Shown here one piece after another: positions 35,488 through 45,589 of a DNA stretch of 64,000 nucleotides. A program made the translations under genes and the position numbers. Positions within the stretch are counted from its first letter, which is position 1. Each line of letters starts with the position of its first letter. The stretch spans positions 62,001 through 126,000 of the forward strand of contig NZ_JAAWWK010000001.1 of the NCBI RefSeq assembly GCF_012272835.1, in the 5' to 3' direction. This stretch comes from Spongiibacter thalassae (GTDB taxonomy: Bacteria; Pseudomonadota; Gammaproteobacteria; Pseudomonadales; Spongiibacteraceae). The notes beneath the pieces are model-generated. The model saw only the letters and a list, made by a program, of their open reading frames with translations. It made no database searches and was not told the origin of the DNA.

Positions 35488-36909
35488 ATGACTCAACAAA
35501 ATACTGATATCGATATCACCGTAAAGCTGGATTACATCCTTCGGGCCCAAAAAACAGCGCATTTGAAAGACCCCTATCCTTCGGTAAGTGTGCGACAGGA
35601 CAGATTGAGTCGAGTGCTGGATTTAACTGTGCGCAATGAAAAGAAGATTTGTGACGCTGTTAATGCCGACTTCGAAAATCGGTCAAGCATTTCAACCCAA
35701 GCGCTGGATATATTACCTGTGCTGCAGGCGTATAAGCATGCAAAGAAACACGTTAGCCAGTGGATGAAAACTGAAAAGCGGAAAAGTAATTTTCCATTAG
35801 GACTGCTTGGTGCAAAATCGACCGTGGAATATATCCCGCTCGGCGTCGTTGGTAATATTGCGCCATGGAACTTCCCGATACAGCTATCGCTAATGCCTTT
35901 TGCCGAGGTATTCGCCGCAGGGAATAGGGGTATGTTAAAGCCTTCCGAGCTGTCACCGGAAACGTCGAATTTAATGGCTGAGCTTGTTTCAGAAAACTTT
36001 AATGAGGATGAGTTTGCTGTCATCCAAGGTGGAGTTGACGTTTCCAAGGCCTTCGCGGGATTGCCTTTTGATCACTTGCTATTTACTGGTTCGACTCAGG
36101 TCGGTCGTCAGGTTGCAAGTATCGCCGCGCCTAATTTAGTGCCGATGACATTGGAATTGGGTGGGAAAAACCCGGTAATCGTATCGAGGAGCGCTGACCT
36201 AAAGCTTGCAGCAGATAAAATAATGTGGGCTAAGACAATGAACGGTGGCCAAATTTGCCTGTGCCCAGATACGGTTTATGTTGCAAACGAGCGCATTGAT
36301 GAATTTGTAGAGCACTGCAAAAGCGCCGTTGAAGCTATGTATCCAGACATTGACAAGAACGAGGACTATATTCACATAATCAGTCAACGGCACGCAGACA
36401 GGTTGGTTGAATTGGTCACCGATGCGGAAGAAAAAGGCGCCACAGTAATCCGGCTGGGCAATAGTAATAACCGTCGTGTACCTCCCAGTATAGTGTTAAA
36501 TGCCGATCCGAATTCCCGAATTTGCCAAGAGGAGATCTTCGGTGGTCCTCTTTTAGTAAAGCCATTCGACGAGCTGGCGAAGATCGTTGATACGATAAAT
36601 CAGGGGGAAAGTCCCTTGGCGTTGTACTATTTTGGTAATAATAAACAGGAAATTAAGTCGCTTACGCTCGAAACCCGTTCGGGCGGAATGGTTGTTAATG
36701 ACTTACTGGCACACTGTCTTCAAGAAAATCTTCCATTTGGCGGCATGGGTAAAAGTGGAATGGGCGTTTACCATGGTTTCGACGGTTTCAAAAATTTCAG
36801 TCATGGAAGAGCTGTATATCATCAGTCAAATCTAGACCCCCTTAAAATGATCAGGCCGCCATTTTCTCCCAAGCTGAGAGCTTATGTTAAGGAGAAAATA
36901 AAAGCCTAG
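35488..36909 (+). CDS. Aldehyde dehydrogenase (CalB-like), second paralogue
   Basis: The 473-residue ALDH has APWNFPIQ near residue 125, FTGSTQVG, Glu223 in LELGGK, Cys257 in NGGQICLCP, and LPFGGMGKSGMGVYHG near the C terminus. It is clearly related to the ALDH at 28.0 kb (shared DPYPSV.VR.DR, EKKICDA, ADF.NR). The two may act on different aldehydes of one pathway. It starts at ATG 35488, two bases after the previous stop. Confidence 0.92.
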   Translation: MTQQNTDIDITVKLDYILRAQKTAHLKDPYPSVSVRQDRLSRVLDLTVRNEKKICDAVNADFENRSSISTQALDILPVLQAYKHAKKHVSQWMKTEKRKSNFPLGLLGAKSTVEYIPLGVVGNIAPWNFPIQLSLMPFAEVFAAGNRGMLKPSELSPETSNLMAELVSENFNEDEFAVIQGGVDVSKAFAGLPFDHLLFTGSTQVGRQVASIAAPNLVPMTLELGGKNPVIVSRSADLKLAADKIMWAKTMNGGQICLCPDTVYVANERIDEFVEHCKSAVEAMYPDIDKNEDYIHIISQRHADRLVELVTDAEEKGATVIRLGNSNNRRVPPSIVLNADPNSRICQEEIFGGPLLVKPFDELAKIVDTINQGESPLALYYFGNNKQEIKSLTLETRSGGMVVNDLLAHCLQENLPFGGMGKSGMGVYHGFDGFKNFSHGRAVYHQSNLDPLKMIRPPFSPKLRAYVKEKIKA

Positions 36910-36991
36910 TGCTAAACAATATCAATTGATGGGCGGGGTGTTATATCAATACCTGCAGTTAATGAAACTATAACCGATAAAGCGAGCGAGA

Positions 36992-38194
36992 ATGGAAGGG
37001 ATCAGCGGAAGTGCAAAGGGTGCACTAAATGGTGTAAAGGTCGTCGACTTAAGCACGGTCGTGTTTGGGCCCTACGGCAGTCAAATATTAGGCGACCTTG
37101 GTGCAGAAGTGATAAAAGTCGAAGGTGGTCGGGGAGATAATATGCGATTGCCAGGGAATTCTCCTGTTCCTGGAATGGGGCCGCTTTACCTTGCGCTGAA
37201 TAGAAACAAAAAATCTATCACGCTTGAACTTAAAAGGCCAAGTGCGCTTGCGGCGATGAAAAAACTTATTGAAGGCGCCGACGTTTTCTATACCAATGTA
37301 AGAATGGCAGGGTTGGAAAGGCTCGGGCTTGGTTATGAACAGGTTAAAGCAATAAATCCTGGAGTTGTCTATGTCCACTGTACAGGCTTTGGCACTGAAG
37401 GAGCTTATGGGGGGAAACTCGCGTATGACGATGTGGTTCAGGCAGCGTCAGGGTTTTCCGATCTCTTACCCAGAGTGGACGGCAACGACGCACCTCGTTA
37501 TGTACCTTCTTTGATCGCGGATAAAACGGCAGGTCTGCATGCGGCTTACGCGACAATGGCGGGTCTTTTTCATAAGCAACGAACCGGTGAAGGACAGTTT
37601 ATCGAAGTGCCAATGTTTGAAACCTTCACTTCTTTCCATATGATCGAAAATCTCTATGACCATTCATTTGTGCCGCCTCGGGGTAATATCGCCTACGATC
37701 GCTCTATCGACCCAAATCGTCGTCCTTTTAAGACATTGGACGGGTACATATCTATAGTTCCCTACGCGCCAGAACATTGGCAAATAATTATGGATTTTGG
37801 CGGCATAGATAATATTCTGGAGGACGAACGCTTTAATTCGTTTGAAAAGCGGACGAAGAATACAGGTATATTATATGGAATGGTAGAAGATATTACTAAG
37901 ACAAAAACCACGGATGAATGGGTCGAGCTAATGGACGAAGCAGGACTGCCGTGTATGAGAGTAAACCGAATGGAGGAGGTGTTGGATGACAAGCACTTGC
38001 AAGAGGTCTCGTTCTTTCAAAAGAGAAATCACCCAGTCATTGGTGAGTACTTGAATATTCGGCACCCGGTCAAGTTTAGCGTAACTCCTGCATCAACTCG
38101 CAATGATGCTCCTAGTTTGGGCGAACATAATGAAGAAATATTAGGGGGACTTGGGTATTCACACGAGGAAATTTCTGAAATACAGGGTAAATAA
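36992..38194 (+). CDS. CaiB/BaiF (family III) CoA-transferase
   Basis: The 400-residue protein begins with GVKVVDLSTVVFGPYGSQILGDLGAEVIKVE, the classical CoA-binding start of family III enzymes. It continues with NRNKKSITLELK and the active-site region LAYDDVVQAASGFSD, where the catalytic Asp lies. Family members transfer CoA between acids or racemise 2-methylacyl-CoA (AMACR). In a pathway for branched isoprenoid chains either role fits. Start ATG 36992. Confidence 0.9.
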   Translation: MEGISGSAKGALNGVKVVDLSTVVFGPYGSQILGDLGAEVIKVEGGRGDNMRLPGNSPVPGMGPLYLALNRNKKSITLELKRPSALAAMKKLIEGADVFYTNVRMAGLERLGLGYEQVKAINPGVVYVHCTGFGTEGAYGGKLAYDDVVQAASGFSDLLPRVDGNDAPRYVPSLIADKTAGLHAAYATMAGLFHKQRTGEGQFIEVPMFETFTSFHMIENLYDHSFVPPRGNIAYDRSIDPNRRPFKTLDGYISIVPYAPEHWQIIMDFGGIDNILEDERFNSFEKRTKNTGILYGMVEDITKTKTTDEWVELMDEAGLPCMRVNRMEEVLDDKHLQEVSFFQKRNHPVIGEYLNIRHPVKFSVTPASTRNDAPSLGEHNEEILGGLGYSHEEISEIQGK

Positions 38195-38610
38195 ATACAG
38201 GGAGAACACGAGGGTAGTGTGACTTGATGCGACAGTTATAAGCGAATTTGAATGCGGACATTGTTAAATGCGTCAGGCGATACAGTACAGTTATTCACAC
38301 TGCATTTGGTGTAATTGTTGCGTGCCGCCTTTCGGAAATTTCTCGTCAACTTACCGATGCCATGATTGCTCCTATTTATGCGTGCTCATCCGAGGTTATA
38401 AAAATTATCATCAGTCATGACCTTCTAGGTTCTAAGCATACGCCCATTAATTCAAGGAATTTTTGAGGTATTGATTAAGTGGGAAATAATGTTTTCCTTC
38501 CAGTAAGAAACTTAATTGCCTGCTGCAACGCCCGTTATGAAATTTATGTAAAAAATAGGATGAATGGGTAGGCAATTATTGTTTAGATAGAGATTAGAAG
38601 AGGTTTAATT
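38195..38610. other. Gene-free intergenic region
   Basis: The 416-bp stretch has no convincing gene. A 72-codon frame (38248-38466) has no ribosome-binding site or family features. No repeat or hairpin of note was found. It presumably contains the promoter of the next gene. Confidence 0.4.
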
Positions 38611-39585
38611 TTGAAGACTCGCATTACTGAAATGTTGGGAATAAAGTATCCGATTATACAAGGTGGGATGATGTGGGTCGGTCGAGCGGAACTGGCCGCG
38701 GCAGTTTCAAATGCCGGTGGGCTAGGGATTTTAACGGCGTTAACTCAGCCTACACCTGACGCTTTACGACAAGAGATCGTTCGCTGCCGCGAAATGACTG
38801 ACAAGCCGTTTGGGGTGAACATCACGCTATTGCCGTCAATAAATCCTCCTCCTTATGATGAGTACGCGCAGGCGGCGGTAGAAAGCGGTATAAAGGTAAT
38901 AGAAACCGCAGGTCGCAGTCCGGAAAAATATATGCCCTATTTCAAGAAAAATGGGGTCAAGGTGATTCATAAATGTACATCTGTACGTCACGCGTTAAAA
39001 GCGGAGCGGATAGGGTGTGACGCTGTAAGTGTAGATGGTTTCGAATGTGCGGGACACCCGGGAGAAGACGATGTGACCAACTTGGTTCTATTGCCTGCGG
39101 CATATGCGAAACTTAGCATTCCCATAGTTGCATCTGGTGGCATAGCCAACGGGCAGCAAATGGCTGCTGCTCTGGCGCTAGGCGCCGAAGGCGTAAATAT
39201 GGGGTCTAGATTCGTAGCGACGAAAGAGGCGCCGGTTCATCAGAACATGAAGCAAGCCATGGTTGATGCCGATGAGCTTCAAACAACCCTGATGTTCCGT
39301 ACATTAAAGAATACGGTGCGGGTGTTCAAAAATTCCATTTCTGAAAAAGTGGTAAAGATAGAGGCGCGAGAAGGGGAAACGGACTTCTCGGAGTTGCAGC
39401 CACTTGTAGCAGGTGTGCGCGGTCGTGAACGCTGTATTGAAGCAGGCGATATTGACGATGGTGTTTGGACTGTCGGTATGGTGATGGGACTGATTCAAGA
39501 TATTCCTAGTTGCGAAGAGCTAATTCAAAGAATGGTTAAAGATTGTAACGAAACAATTTCTTCCCGTCTCCGCGCCATGCTGTAA
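38611..39585 (+). CDS. Nitronate monooxygenase / FabK-like FMN enzyme
   Basis: The 324-residue TIM-barrel flavoprotein has YPIIQGGMMWVGRAELAAAVSNAGGLGIL at the start, VDGFECAGHPGEDD with the conserved His, and the FMN phosphate-binding ASGGIANGQQMAAALALGAEGVNMGSRF. The family includes nitronate monooxygenases and FabK-type enoyl reductases. In catabolic clusters like this one it may be an ene-reductase or dehydrogenase for a CoA ester. Start TTG 38611 with AAGAGG upstream. Confidence 0.85.
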   Translation: MKTRITEMLGIKYPIIQGGMMWVGRAELAAAVSNAGGLGILTALTQPTPDALRQEIVRCREMTDKPFGVNITLLPSINPPPYDEYAQAAVESGIKVIETAGRSPEKYMPYFKKNGVKVIHKCTSVRHALKAERIGCDAVSVDGFECAGHPGEDDVTNLVLLPAAYAKLSIPIVASGGIANGQQMAAALALGAEGVNMGSRFVATKEAPVHQNMKQAMVDADELQTTLMFRTLKNTVRVFKNSISEKVVKIEAREGETDFSELQPLVAGVRGRERCIEAGDIDDGVWTVGMVMGLIQDIPSCEELIQRMVKDCNETISSRLRAML

Positions 39586-39586
39586 G

Positions 39587-39602
39587 ACAGGTCCAGACCT
39601 GT
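39587..39602 (+). terminator. Short inverted repeat after the NMO-like gene
   Basis: ACAGGTC-CA-GACCTGT lies immediately after the stop codon. It could be a weak terminator or an operator; no T run follows. Confidence 0.35.
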
Positions 39603-39758
39603 TTGTCCAATGAATACATGCGGCTGTTACGCTAGCCGACGAAAATGTGAATGTTGGGAATTTCAACGAATACTAATAGCCATTTTATATGGTAGAAAGA
39701 TTCAGAAGTCGGTATCTATACAAGGCGTTTAAGAATACCAATTTACGGAGATTAATCG

Positions 39759-41324
39759 ATGAGAAAGTCATCCATCACTACTTTTGAAATGCTCGATTAT
39801 TTCGTGCGTATTAGCGGGGAGAAGCCCGCATTAAAACAAGACTCACGCCAACTAAGTTATGCTCAGTGGAACGAGCAAAGTTTGGTCGTTGCTAACGCGT
39901 TGGCGAAGTCGGGTATCGGTCCCGGAGACCGGGTAGCGGTTCTGACTTTTAATCGTATTGAGCAGTTCGTTATACTCTACGCGACTATGAAGCTTGGTGC
40001 GGTATATGTACCTGTTAACTATCGCCTGGCCCCTGCTGAATTCAAATACATTCTCAATCAGTCGGAGTCTAAGGCGATATTTATTGAAAGCGACGAGTTG
40101 ACCGAAAAAATTGAAAGTATTGCCGATGAAACGTCGTTGTCAACTTTTGTGCGTCTAGACGATAGCGAATCGCTTAATGGCCGTTGGCAATCATTTTCAA
40201 GCCTTATTTCGAAGCAAGACCAGACACCTGTTGATTTTGAGCCTAAGCCCGATACCCCTGTATATCAAATGTATACTTCTGGCACGACGGGTTTTCCGAA
40301 GGGTGTAATAGTCACGCAACAGCAATCCGCCGCGTTTGTGGTTCATTCTCTGTGGATTCCACCTAGAGTCGACGCGGGAAAGCCACACTTGGCCGTCGCG
40401 CCTATATTTCATGCAGGAGCATTATGTAGCAGTATTATGGCGCTGTGCGCGGGCCGACCAGTGCATATTTTAAAGGATTTCAATCCGCAAGTAGTAGTTG
40501 AAGAATTGGTTAAGGAAAAGATCGCCGATGTGATGTTAGTGCCCGCGATGCTGCACGCCATTTTGCAATACGTGCCAAATTTGCATCAATATGACTTTGG
40601 TCATCTGGAGAAAATTATTTACGGGGCGTCACCTATTACGGTTGACGTACTGGAGCGTTCCATGAAGGCCTTTGGCTGCTGCTTTCAACAGGGCTTCGGC
40701 ATGACTGAAACCGTAGCGTCAGCTACAGCTCTGACAGCCGATGATCACTTGAAAGCTATTAATGGTCGTCCGGAATTACTCCGATCTTGCGGTAGAGCGG
40801 GTTTGTTTGTAGACATTAAAATTGTAGATACGCTAAGTCGCCAGGAGCTACCTCAGGGTGAAATTGGTGAAATAGCAGTACGCGCTCCGCATGTAATGGA
40901 AGGCTATAGTAAACAGCCGGAAAAAACCGCGGAAGTATTGGATGAAGACGGCTGGTATTATTCTGGTGACGGTGGCTATATCGATCAAGATGGGTATGTT
41001 TTTATAAAGGATAGAATCAAGGATATGATTGTGTCTGGCGGCGAAAATGTATACCCCGCCGAAGTGGAAAACGTACTAATGTCTCATCCCGATATTATAG
41101 ATGTTGCTGTAATCGGCTTACCGGATGAAAAATTTGGCGAGGCGGTGGTTGCAATTTGTGTTGCATCACCGGATGCAGGCTTGGACCCGGCGAAGATGAT
41201 TGAATACTGTCGCGCGCATATTGCGGGCTACAAGATTCCGCGCCGCTATGAGAGGATTGAAACATTGCCTCGAAACCCCTCAGGGAAAATATTGAAGCGT
41301 GAGCTTCGAGATCAATTTTTGTGA
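39759..41324 (+). CDS. AMP-dependent acyl-CoA synthetase (FadD-like)
   Basis: The 521-residue ligase activates an acid to its CoA ester via an acyl-AMP. Visible motifs: the P-loop YTSGTTGFPKG (about 172-182), YGASPI, GFGMTE, YSGDGGYIDQDGYVFIKDRIKDMI, GGENVYPAEVE, and C-terminal PRNPSGKILKREL with the catalytic Lys. It probably follows the aldehyde dehydrogenases in the route. ATG 39759 has GGAG upstream. A second, related ligase is at 59.0 kb. Confidence 0.94.
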   Translation: MRKSSITTFEMLDYFVRISGEKPALKQDSRQLSYAQWNEQSLVVANALAKSGIGPGDRVAVLTFNRIEQFVILYATMKLGAVYVPVNYRLAPAEFKYILNQSESKAIFIESDELTEKIESIADETSLSTFVRLDDSESLNGRWQSFSSLISKQDQTPVDFEPKPDTPVYQMYTSGTTGFPKGVIVTQQQSAAFVVHSLWIPPRVDAGKPHLAVAPIFHAGALCSSIMALCAGRPVHILKDFNPQVVVEELVKEKIADVMLVPAMLHAILQYVPNLHQYDFGHLEKIIYGASPITVDVLERSMKAFGCCFQQGFGMTETVASATALTADDHLKAINGRPELLRSCGRAGLFVDIKIVDTLSRQELPQGEIGEIAVRAPHVMEGYSKQPEKTAEVLDEDGWYYSGDGGYIDQDGYVFIKDRIKDMIVSGGENVYPAEVENVLMSHPDIIDVAVIGLPDEKFGEAVVAICVASPDAGLDPAKMIEYCRAHIAGYKIPRRYERIETLPRNPSGKILKRELRDQFL

Positions 41325-41375
41325 TCTAAACTGTTAATAAATTGTCGTTGTAGTGCCAATTCAAAGAGACTCATT

Positions 41376-43163
41376 ATGTCTGTATACGAAGCCCCTGTCG
41401 AAGAGATATTATTCTCAATGTATGATGTTAATCAATTTGACTCACATTATGAAAGTTTTGATTTGGGCAAGGATGTAGTAACCGCTATTCTTAATGAAGC
41501 TGCCAAATTTGCTGAGCAAGATCTTTTTCCACTTAACGCAACCGGTGATCGTGAGGGTGTGAAATTTGTTGATGGATCGGTGTCTCCCCCATCCGGCTTT
41601 AAAGAAGCCTATAAGAAATACGTAGACGGCGGTTGGCCGTCACTCGCGCAGCCGGAACACTTCGGGGGGCAAGGATTACCCAGTTCTCTCTCTACAGTAA
41701 TTTTAGAGTTGTGGCAGTCAGCTAACCAAGCGTGGTGTATGTATTCTGCTTTGGGGGAGGGCGCATGTGAAACTTTGTTGGCTTATGGTAGCGACAACGA
41801 AAAATCACTTTACTTGCCAAAACTTATTAGTGGAACATGGACAGGAACGATGTGTTTGACAGAGGCACAGGCCGGTTCTGATCTTGGGCTGTTACGAACT
41901 AAAGCTGAGCCTGCCGATAATGGCAGTTACCGGATTTATGGTAGCAAAATATTTATTTCCTCTGGCGATCATGATCTATCGGAAAATATTGTGCATTTGG
42001 TGTTGGCTCGTTTGCCTGAAGCACCTGAAGGTAGTCGCGGAATTTCGTTGTTTGTAGTTCCAAAATATAAGGTTGCAGGTGATGGAAGCCTTGGGGAGCG
42101 AAACCAAGTTTATTGTGGCTCTGTAGAGCATAAGATGGGCCTAAAGGGTAGTGCAACTTGCGTAATGAACTTTGACGGCGCAGAAGGTTTTTTGCTCGGC
42201 CCGCCCAATCGCGGTTTGTCGTGCATGTTTACCTTCATCAACAAGTCCCGTTTAGGTGTTGCAGTACAAGGGCTGGCCCAAGCTGAAGGTGCTTACCAGA
42301 TGTCCTGTACATACGCTTCAGCTCGTCTGCAAGGACACTCGCCATGCAGCTCTTCTTCTCAGGGTCGGTATGCTGATCCCATTGCTGAACAGCCTGACGT
42401 TCAGCGAATGCTGCTAAGTCAACAGGTTTTTTGCGAAGGTGGACGGGTGCTTGCCCATTATTGCGCGAAGCTAGTTGATCAAAGTCATTCTAGCGATAAG
42501 AGCATAGCTTCATATGCCGGAGGCTTGTTGTCGCTGCTAACGCCGATCGCGAAAGGGTGCTTGTCAGAGTGGGGGTCGGAAGCATGTGATATTGGAATTC
42601 AGGTTTTCGGCGGGCACGGATATATTCAGGAATGGGGAATTGAACAGCGGTTACGGGATGTGAGAATTACTCGAATATATGAAGGTACCAATGGTATACA
42701 GGGGCTGGATTTGTTGGGTAGAAAAGTGCTTGCAGACGGTGGTGTTATATTAGAGCGTTATTTGAATGAAATTCTGGAATTTAGTGATGAGTGTAAGCCT
42801 ATTTCGAAATTAGCCTATCTGGCTGAGGCCATGCAAAAACGTGTTGCCGAGTGGCAAGCGCTAAATAAAGAGATATTCGCCCAGGCGGGAGGTAAGAAAG
42901 GGTATATTGAATCTATCTCGTTTGATTACCTAATGTATGCTGGCTATATAACATTGGCGTACCAATGGTTGCGTATAGCGAAGGCCTCAGCAGCACATTC
43001 ATCTCCCAGCATCACTATATGGAAGGGTCAAAAACTGAATGCAGCGCGCTTTTGCTTTTCTAATATACTACCCCGCTCAGCGGCGCACCGCGAAGCGATA
43101 AGGATTGGTAGTGATACTATACTGAATTCGGTGCTGGCCGAGCAGTCTGTAAATACGAATTAG
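41376..43163 (+). CDS. Long acyl-CoA dehydrogenase, DmdC/FadE5-like
   Basis: The 595-residue ACAD is longer than the classical 380-residue type and has the N- and C-terminal extensions of the DmdC (3-methylmercaptopropionyl-CoA) group. Motifs: EHFGGQGLP, MCLTEAQAGSDLG, YGSKIFISSGDHDLSENIVHLVLAR, the FGGHGYIQEW segment, and RITRIYEGTNGIQGLDLLGRK. It desaturates the CoA ester made by the upstream ligase, 51 bp away. Start ATG 41376. Confidence 0.93.
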   Translation: MSVYEAPVEEILFSMYDVNQFDSHYESFDLGKDVVTAILNEAAKFAEQDLFPLNATGDREGVKFVDGSVSPPSGFKEAYKKYVDGGWPSLAQPEHFGGQGLPSSLSTVILELWQSANQAWCMYSALGEGACETLLAYGSDNEKSLYLPKLISGTWTGTMCLTEAQAGSDLGLLRTKAEPADNGSYRIYGSKIFISSGDHDLSENIVHLVLARLPEAPEGSRGISLFVVPKYKVAGDGSLGERNQVYCGSVEHKMGLKGSATCVMNFDGAEGFLLGPPNRGLSCMFTFINKSRLGVAVQGLAQAEGAYQMSCTYASARLQGHSPCSSSSQGRYADPIAEQPDVQRMLLSQQVFCEGGRVLAHYCAKLVDQSHSSDKSIASYAGGLLSLLTPIAKGCLSEWGSEACDIGIQVFGGHGYIQEWGIEQRLRDVRITRIYEGTNGIQGLDLLGRKVLADGGVILERYLNEILEFSDECKPISKLAYLAEAMQKRVAEWQALNKEIFAQAGGKKGYIESISFDYLMYAGYITLAYQWLRIAKASAAHSSPSITIWKGQKLNAARFCFSNILPRSAAHREAIRIGSDTILNSVLAEQSVNTN

Positions 43164-43363
43164 GCTGACTTTTTAATAATAGCTTTATTATGTGTAATAT
43201 GTCGGTCGGTTAGTTTATTTATATTGTTCCCCGCAGGTAAAACTGAAGATGTCTTCAAGATTAATTGAGCAGGTGAGTGCCGTCCTTATGAAATTATTGC
43301 GGAAATTTAGGGGTGGTTTTTCAGTCGGGAAATTTTTCAGGCCTATTTAAAGGTGCGGGTTCT

Positions 43364-44017
43364 ATGAAGTTTATGGCTGTGCTGGTATTTTTTTTTGGGA
43401 TTGCCTTTGGTGATGCCTCCTTCGCGGACGATTGGCTTTTAAAGAAAGATGATGATGGCATAAAGGTTTTTACGAAATATATTCAAGGTAATGAGATTAC
43501 AAGTTATCTTGGAATTACTGAAATAAATTCACCCTTGATGTCTGTTGCGCATTTGATGCTTGATTTGGCGATCATGGAGGACTGGTTTCATTTGAGTTAC
43601 GGAATTAAAGGGATAGAAAATATTGATAAATCTCAACGTCTAATTTATATGCGGCAAAAGACACCTGTCATGATTGCCGACAGAGATATGATTGTACGGC
43701 AGAAAGTAAATGCGATTAGCGATAGCCTGGTAGTAATAGAGCTGAATGCGGTAGTAGGCATTTTGCCTGAGCAAAAAGGCTATGTTCGGATTCCATTGTT
43801 TCATGCAAAGTGGAGGCTAAGTCGCGTGGATGATCAATCCACTCTCGTTGAGTATAGCGGATTTGCGGAACCCGGCGGAAGTATACCTGTATGGTTGGCG
43901 AATAAGTTGGTTACGGAAGTGCCCTTTCAAACGTTAAGGAAATTGAGGAATCAAAGTTTTTCGTCTGCCGTAGGTTCCTTGAGCTTTCGAGTTATTCCTA
44001 GAGATGCTTCGCTGTAG
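43364..44017 (+). CDS. Exported START-domain lipid-binding protein
   Basis: The preferred start ATG 43364 (AGGTGCGG upstream) gives 217 residues with a clear signal peptide (AVLVFFFGIAFGDASFA before DDW). The rest fits a START/Bet-v1-like lipid-binding fold: WLLKKDDDGIKVFTK, DLAIMEDWFH, YMRQKTPVMIADRDMIVRQ, and KWRLSRVDDQSTLVEYSGFAEPGGSIPVWLANKL. START proteins bind sterols, phospholipids or other hydrophobic ligands, here in the periplasm. It could ferry substrate from the TonB receptor across the periplasm (inference). Confidence 0.82.
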   Translation: MKFMAVLVFFFGIAFGDASFADDWLLKKDDDGIKVFTKYIQGNEITSYLGITEINSPLMSVAHLMLDLAIMEDWFHLSYGIKGIENIDKSQRLIYMRQKTPVMIADRDMIVRQKVNAISDSLVVIELNAVVGILPEQKGYVRIPLFHAKWRLSRVDDQSTLVEYSGFAEPGGSIPVWLANKLVTEVPFQTLRKLRNQSFSSAVGSLSFRVIPRDASL

Positions 44018-45553
44018 TAAGCGTGTTGCGTGATTTTGGCGCTAACTTATTGAGGTAAGATACTAAAGCGCCAAGGCTTCTGCATTGGTCAGAGCGTATG
44101 GTGGTCTATATCAAGGTTCTGTAAACTCTCGCTGGCTTTTGCGCCGCGCGGCGTATCACTAAAGAGCCGGTTTGGTCGGCCTACCGTGAAAGGGCCTGAT
44201 TGCATTTTCAGCCAACGCATTACTGATGTAAAACAAATAGTTAAGATTGTAGTGTGAGTGGTCCCATTCCGACCATTGCTAAAGTCGCTGAAAGCCATGA
44301 TTTATAAGAGTTTCAGACGATTTTACCTTCCTGCATTTCACCGCGATAACCCAGCAATTTTTCGATTCGTGACCATTTCGTGACCGCGGCCGCTTTGGCG
44401 GAGCTGAAACGTTATAGCTTGATTTTCAGAAAGCTTGTCAGCACTTTGTCCATGTTTGTCCGATAAGATGCCCTTAGCATACCCCTGGTTTTGGGGTAAT
44501 TATGGGGGGCGTGGTGTTTGTGAAAGCCAGACCCCCCGTGGCGTGGAGAGGACTGATGCCCCTTACTGCAGTGGAAGTGTCTCAGGCGAAACCCAAAGAA
44601 AAGCTCTATAAGCTATTCGACGGCGTCCCATTCCCTGGGTGATATCGGGTGAAAACTGGTGGGGGCTGACCAGTGAAGCGCCGCAAGTTTTAGCCTTAAA
44701 AAGCGCTCGCGGTGTGCCCCAGTGCTAGGGGCAGCTTATCAGGGGGCAACGGCCATCCTGTGGCAAACGGCACGAGCCGTATTGGTATCAGCGTCCGGCG
44801 ATTGATCTGGAGGCTGTGCATTGGTTTCTCGGTATATCTTATCAAGGGGGCATTATTCTCATGAGTCCAAAGCCTCAGTGGGGAGAGCTAGAGCAGGCAG
44901 GAGGATGGCGGGGGGTGGCTGAGCCTTTCGCGATTATCTGCATTGGCACTCGGTAGGCCCAATAGTCTCCTGCTCAGTCGATATACCCAGTCAGCGCGAC
45001 ACTACCCCGTCCCGCCCCATACTGCCATCTGCGCGCATGGTAATCAGCTGTATCTCACACCATGACGCTTACTTTCGATTCGGGGGCATCACCGTGCGGC
45101 TGCCACTCATGCCGCTTTATACACATGTAAGAGAGCATTTCCGGCCCATTTTTGGTTCGCGACCATTTTAACCTTTGCTTGGACGGTCGTGGGCGATATC
45201 GACCCGCTGCCCGAGAGCTATCGAGGCCTGTTGCCGGTGGTGCGTTTTGTCGTCAGTTGTGGGCTTGTTGCGGCTATCAGCGCAATCTTGAGGGGGGAGC
45301 GCTAATTAGACAAGCGTCGTCTATTATATGGATATGAGCGGGGCAGAGTCAGAGAAAGGCTGAGCTACGGCATCTCATCTATCAGGTGGTGATATCGCTT
45401 CGCTTTCGGGGGGCGCGATGAGTTTTCGTAAGGGGTCCTGGGGGCGGCAGTTTGCCTCCTCCTTCTTGTCTTCGGCAGGCGTCAGTACGTCTGAGTCCTC
45501 CTATTTGTTGAGTCGAACAGGTGGCATACTCCCTGCTTTTGTGCTACTGTAGC
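44018..45553. other. Gene-poor region with mobile-element debris
   Basis: About 1.5 kb without an intact gene. It contains an integrase start (44556-44642) preceded by a small inverted repeat (ACCCC...GGGGT, about 44479-44497). An uninterrupted plus-strand stretch near 45110-45304 reads like a membrane segment (WTVVGDIDPLPESYRGLLPVV) but has no start codon. Base composition is richer in G+C than the preceding locus. It probably marks the decayed edge of an integrated element. Confidence 0.5.
44556..44642 (+). pseudogene. Tyrosine integrase, N-terminal fragment
   Basis: The 28 codons read MPLTAVEVSQAKPKEKLYKL then FDG, matching the conserved start of P4-like tyrosine integrases. The frame then diverges and stops at TGA 44640-44642. 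A good GAGAGG ribosome-binding site is still present. The catalytic domain is missing. Confidence 0.7.
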
Positions 45554-45566
45554 ATTGTATTACAAT
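45554..45566. promoter_or_regulatory. 13-bp palindrome upstream of TonB receptor
   Basis: ATTGTA-T-TACAAT lies 23 bp upstream of the receptor start codon, a position suited to an operator that blocks transcription. It shares TGTATTA with the site at 58804-58820. Confidence 0.5.
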
Positions 45567-45589
45567 ATCATAACGGGTTGAGATGATTT

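Noticed and set aside
38248-38466. 72-codon frame between CoA-transferase and NMO-like genes
   Set aside because: No ribosome-binding site, mixed composition and no family features.
45110-45304. Open membrane-like stretch near the integrase fragment
   Set aside because: No start codon or ribosome-binding site and no recognised family; treated as debris.
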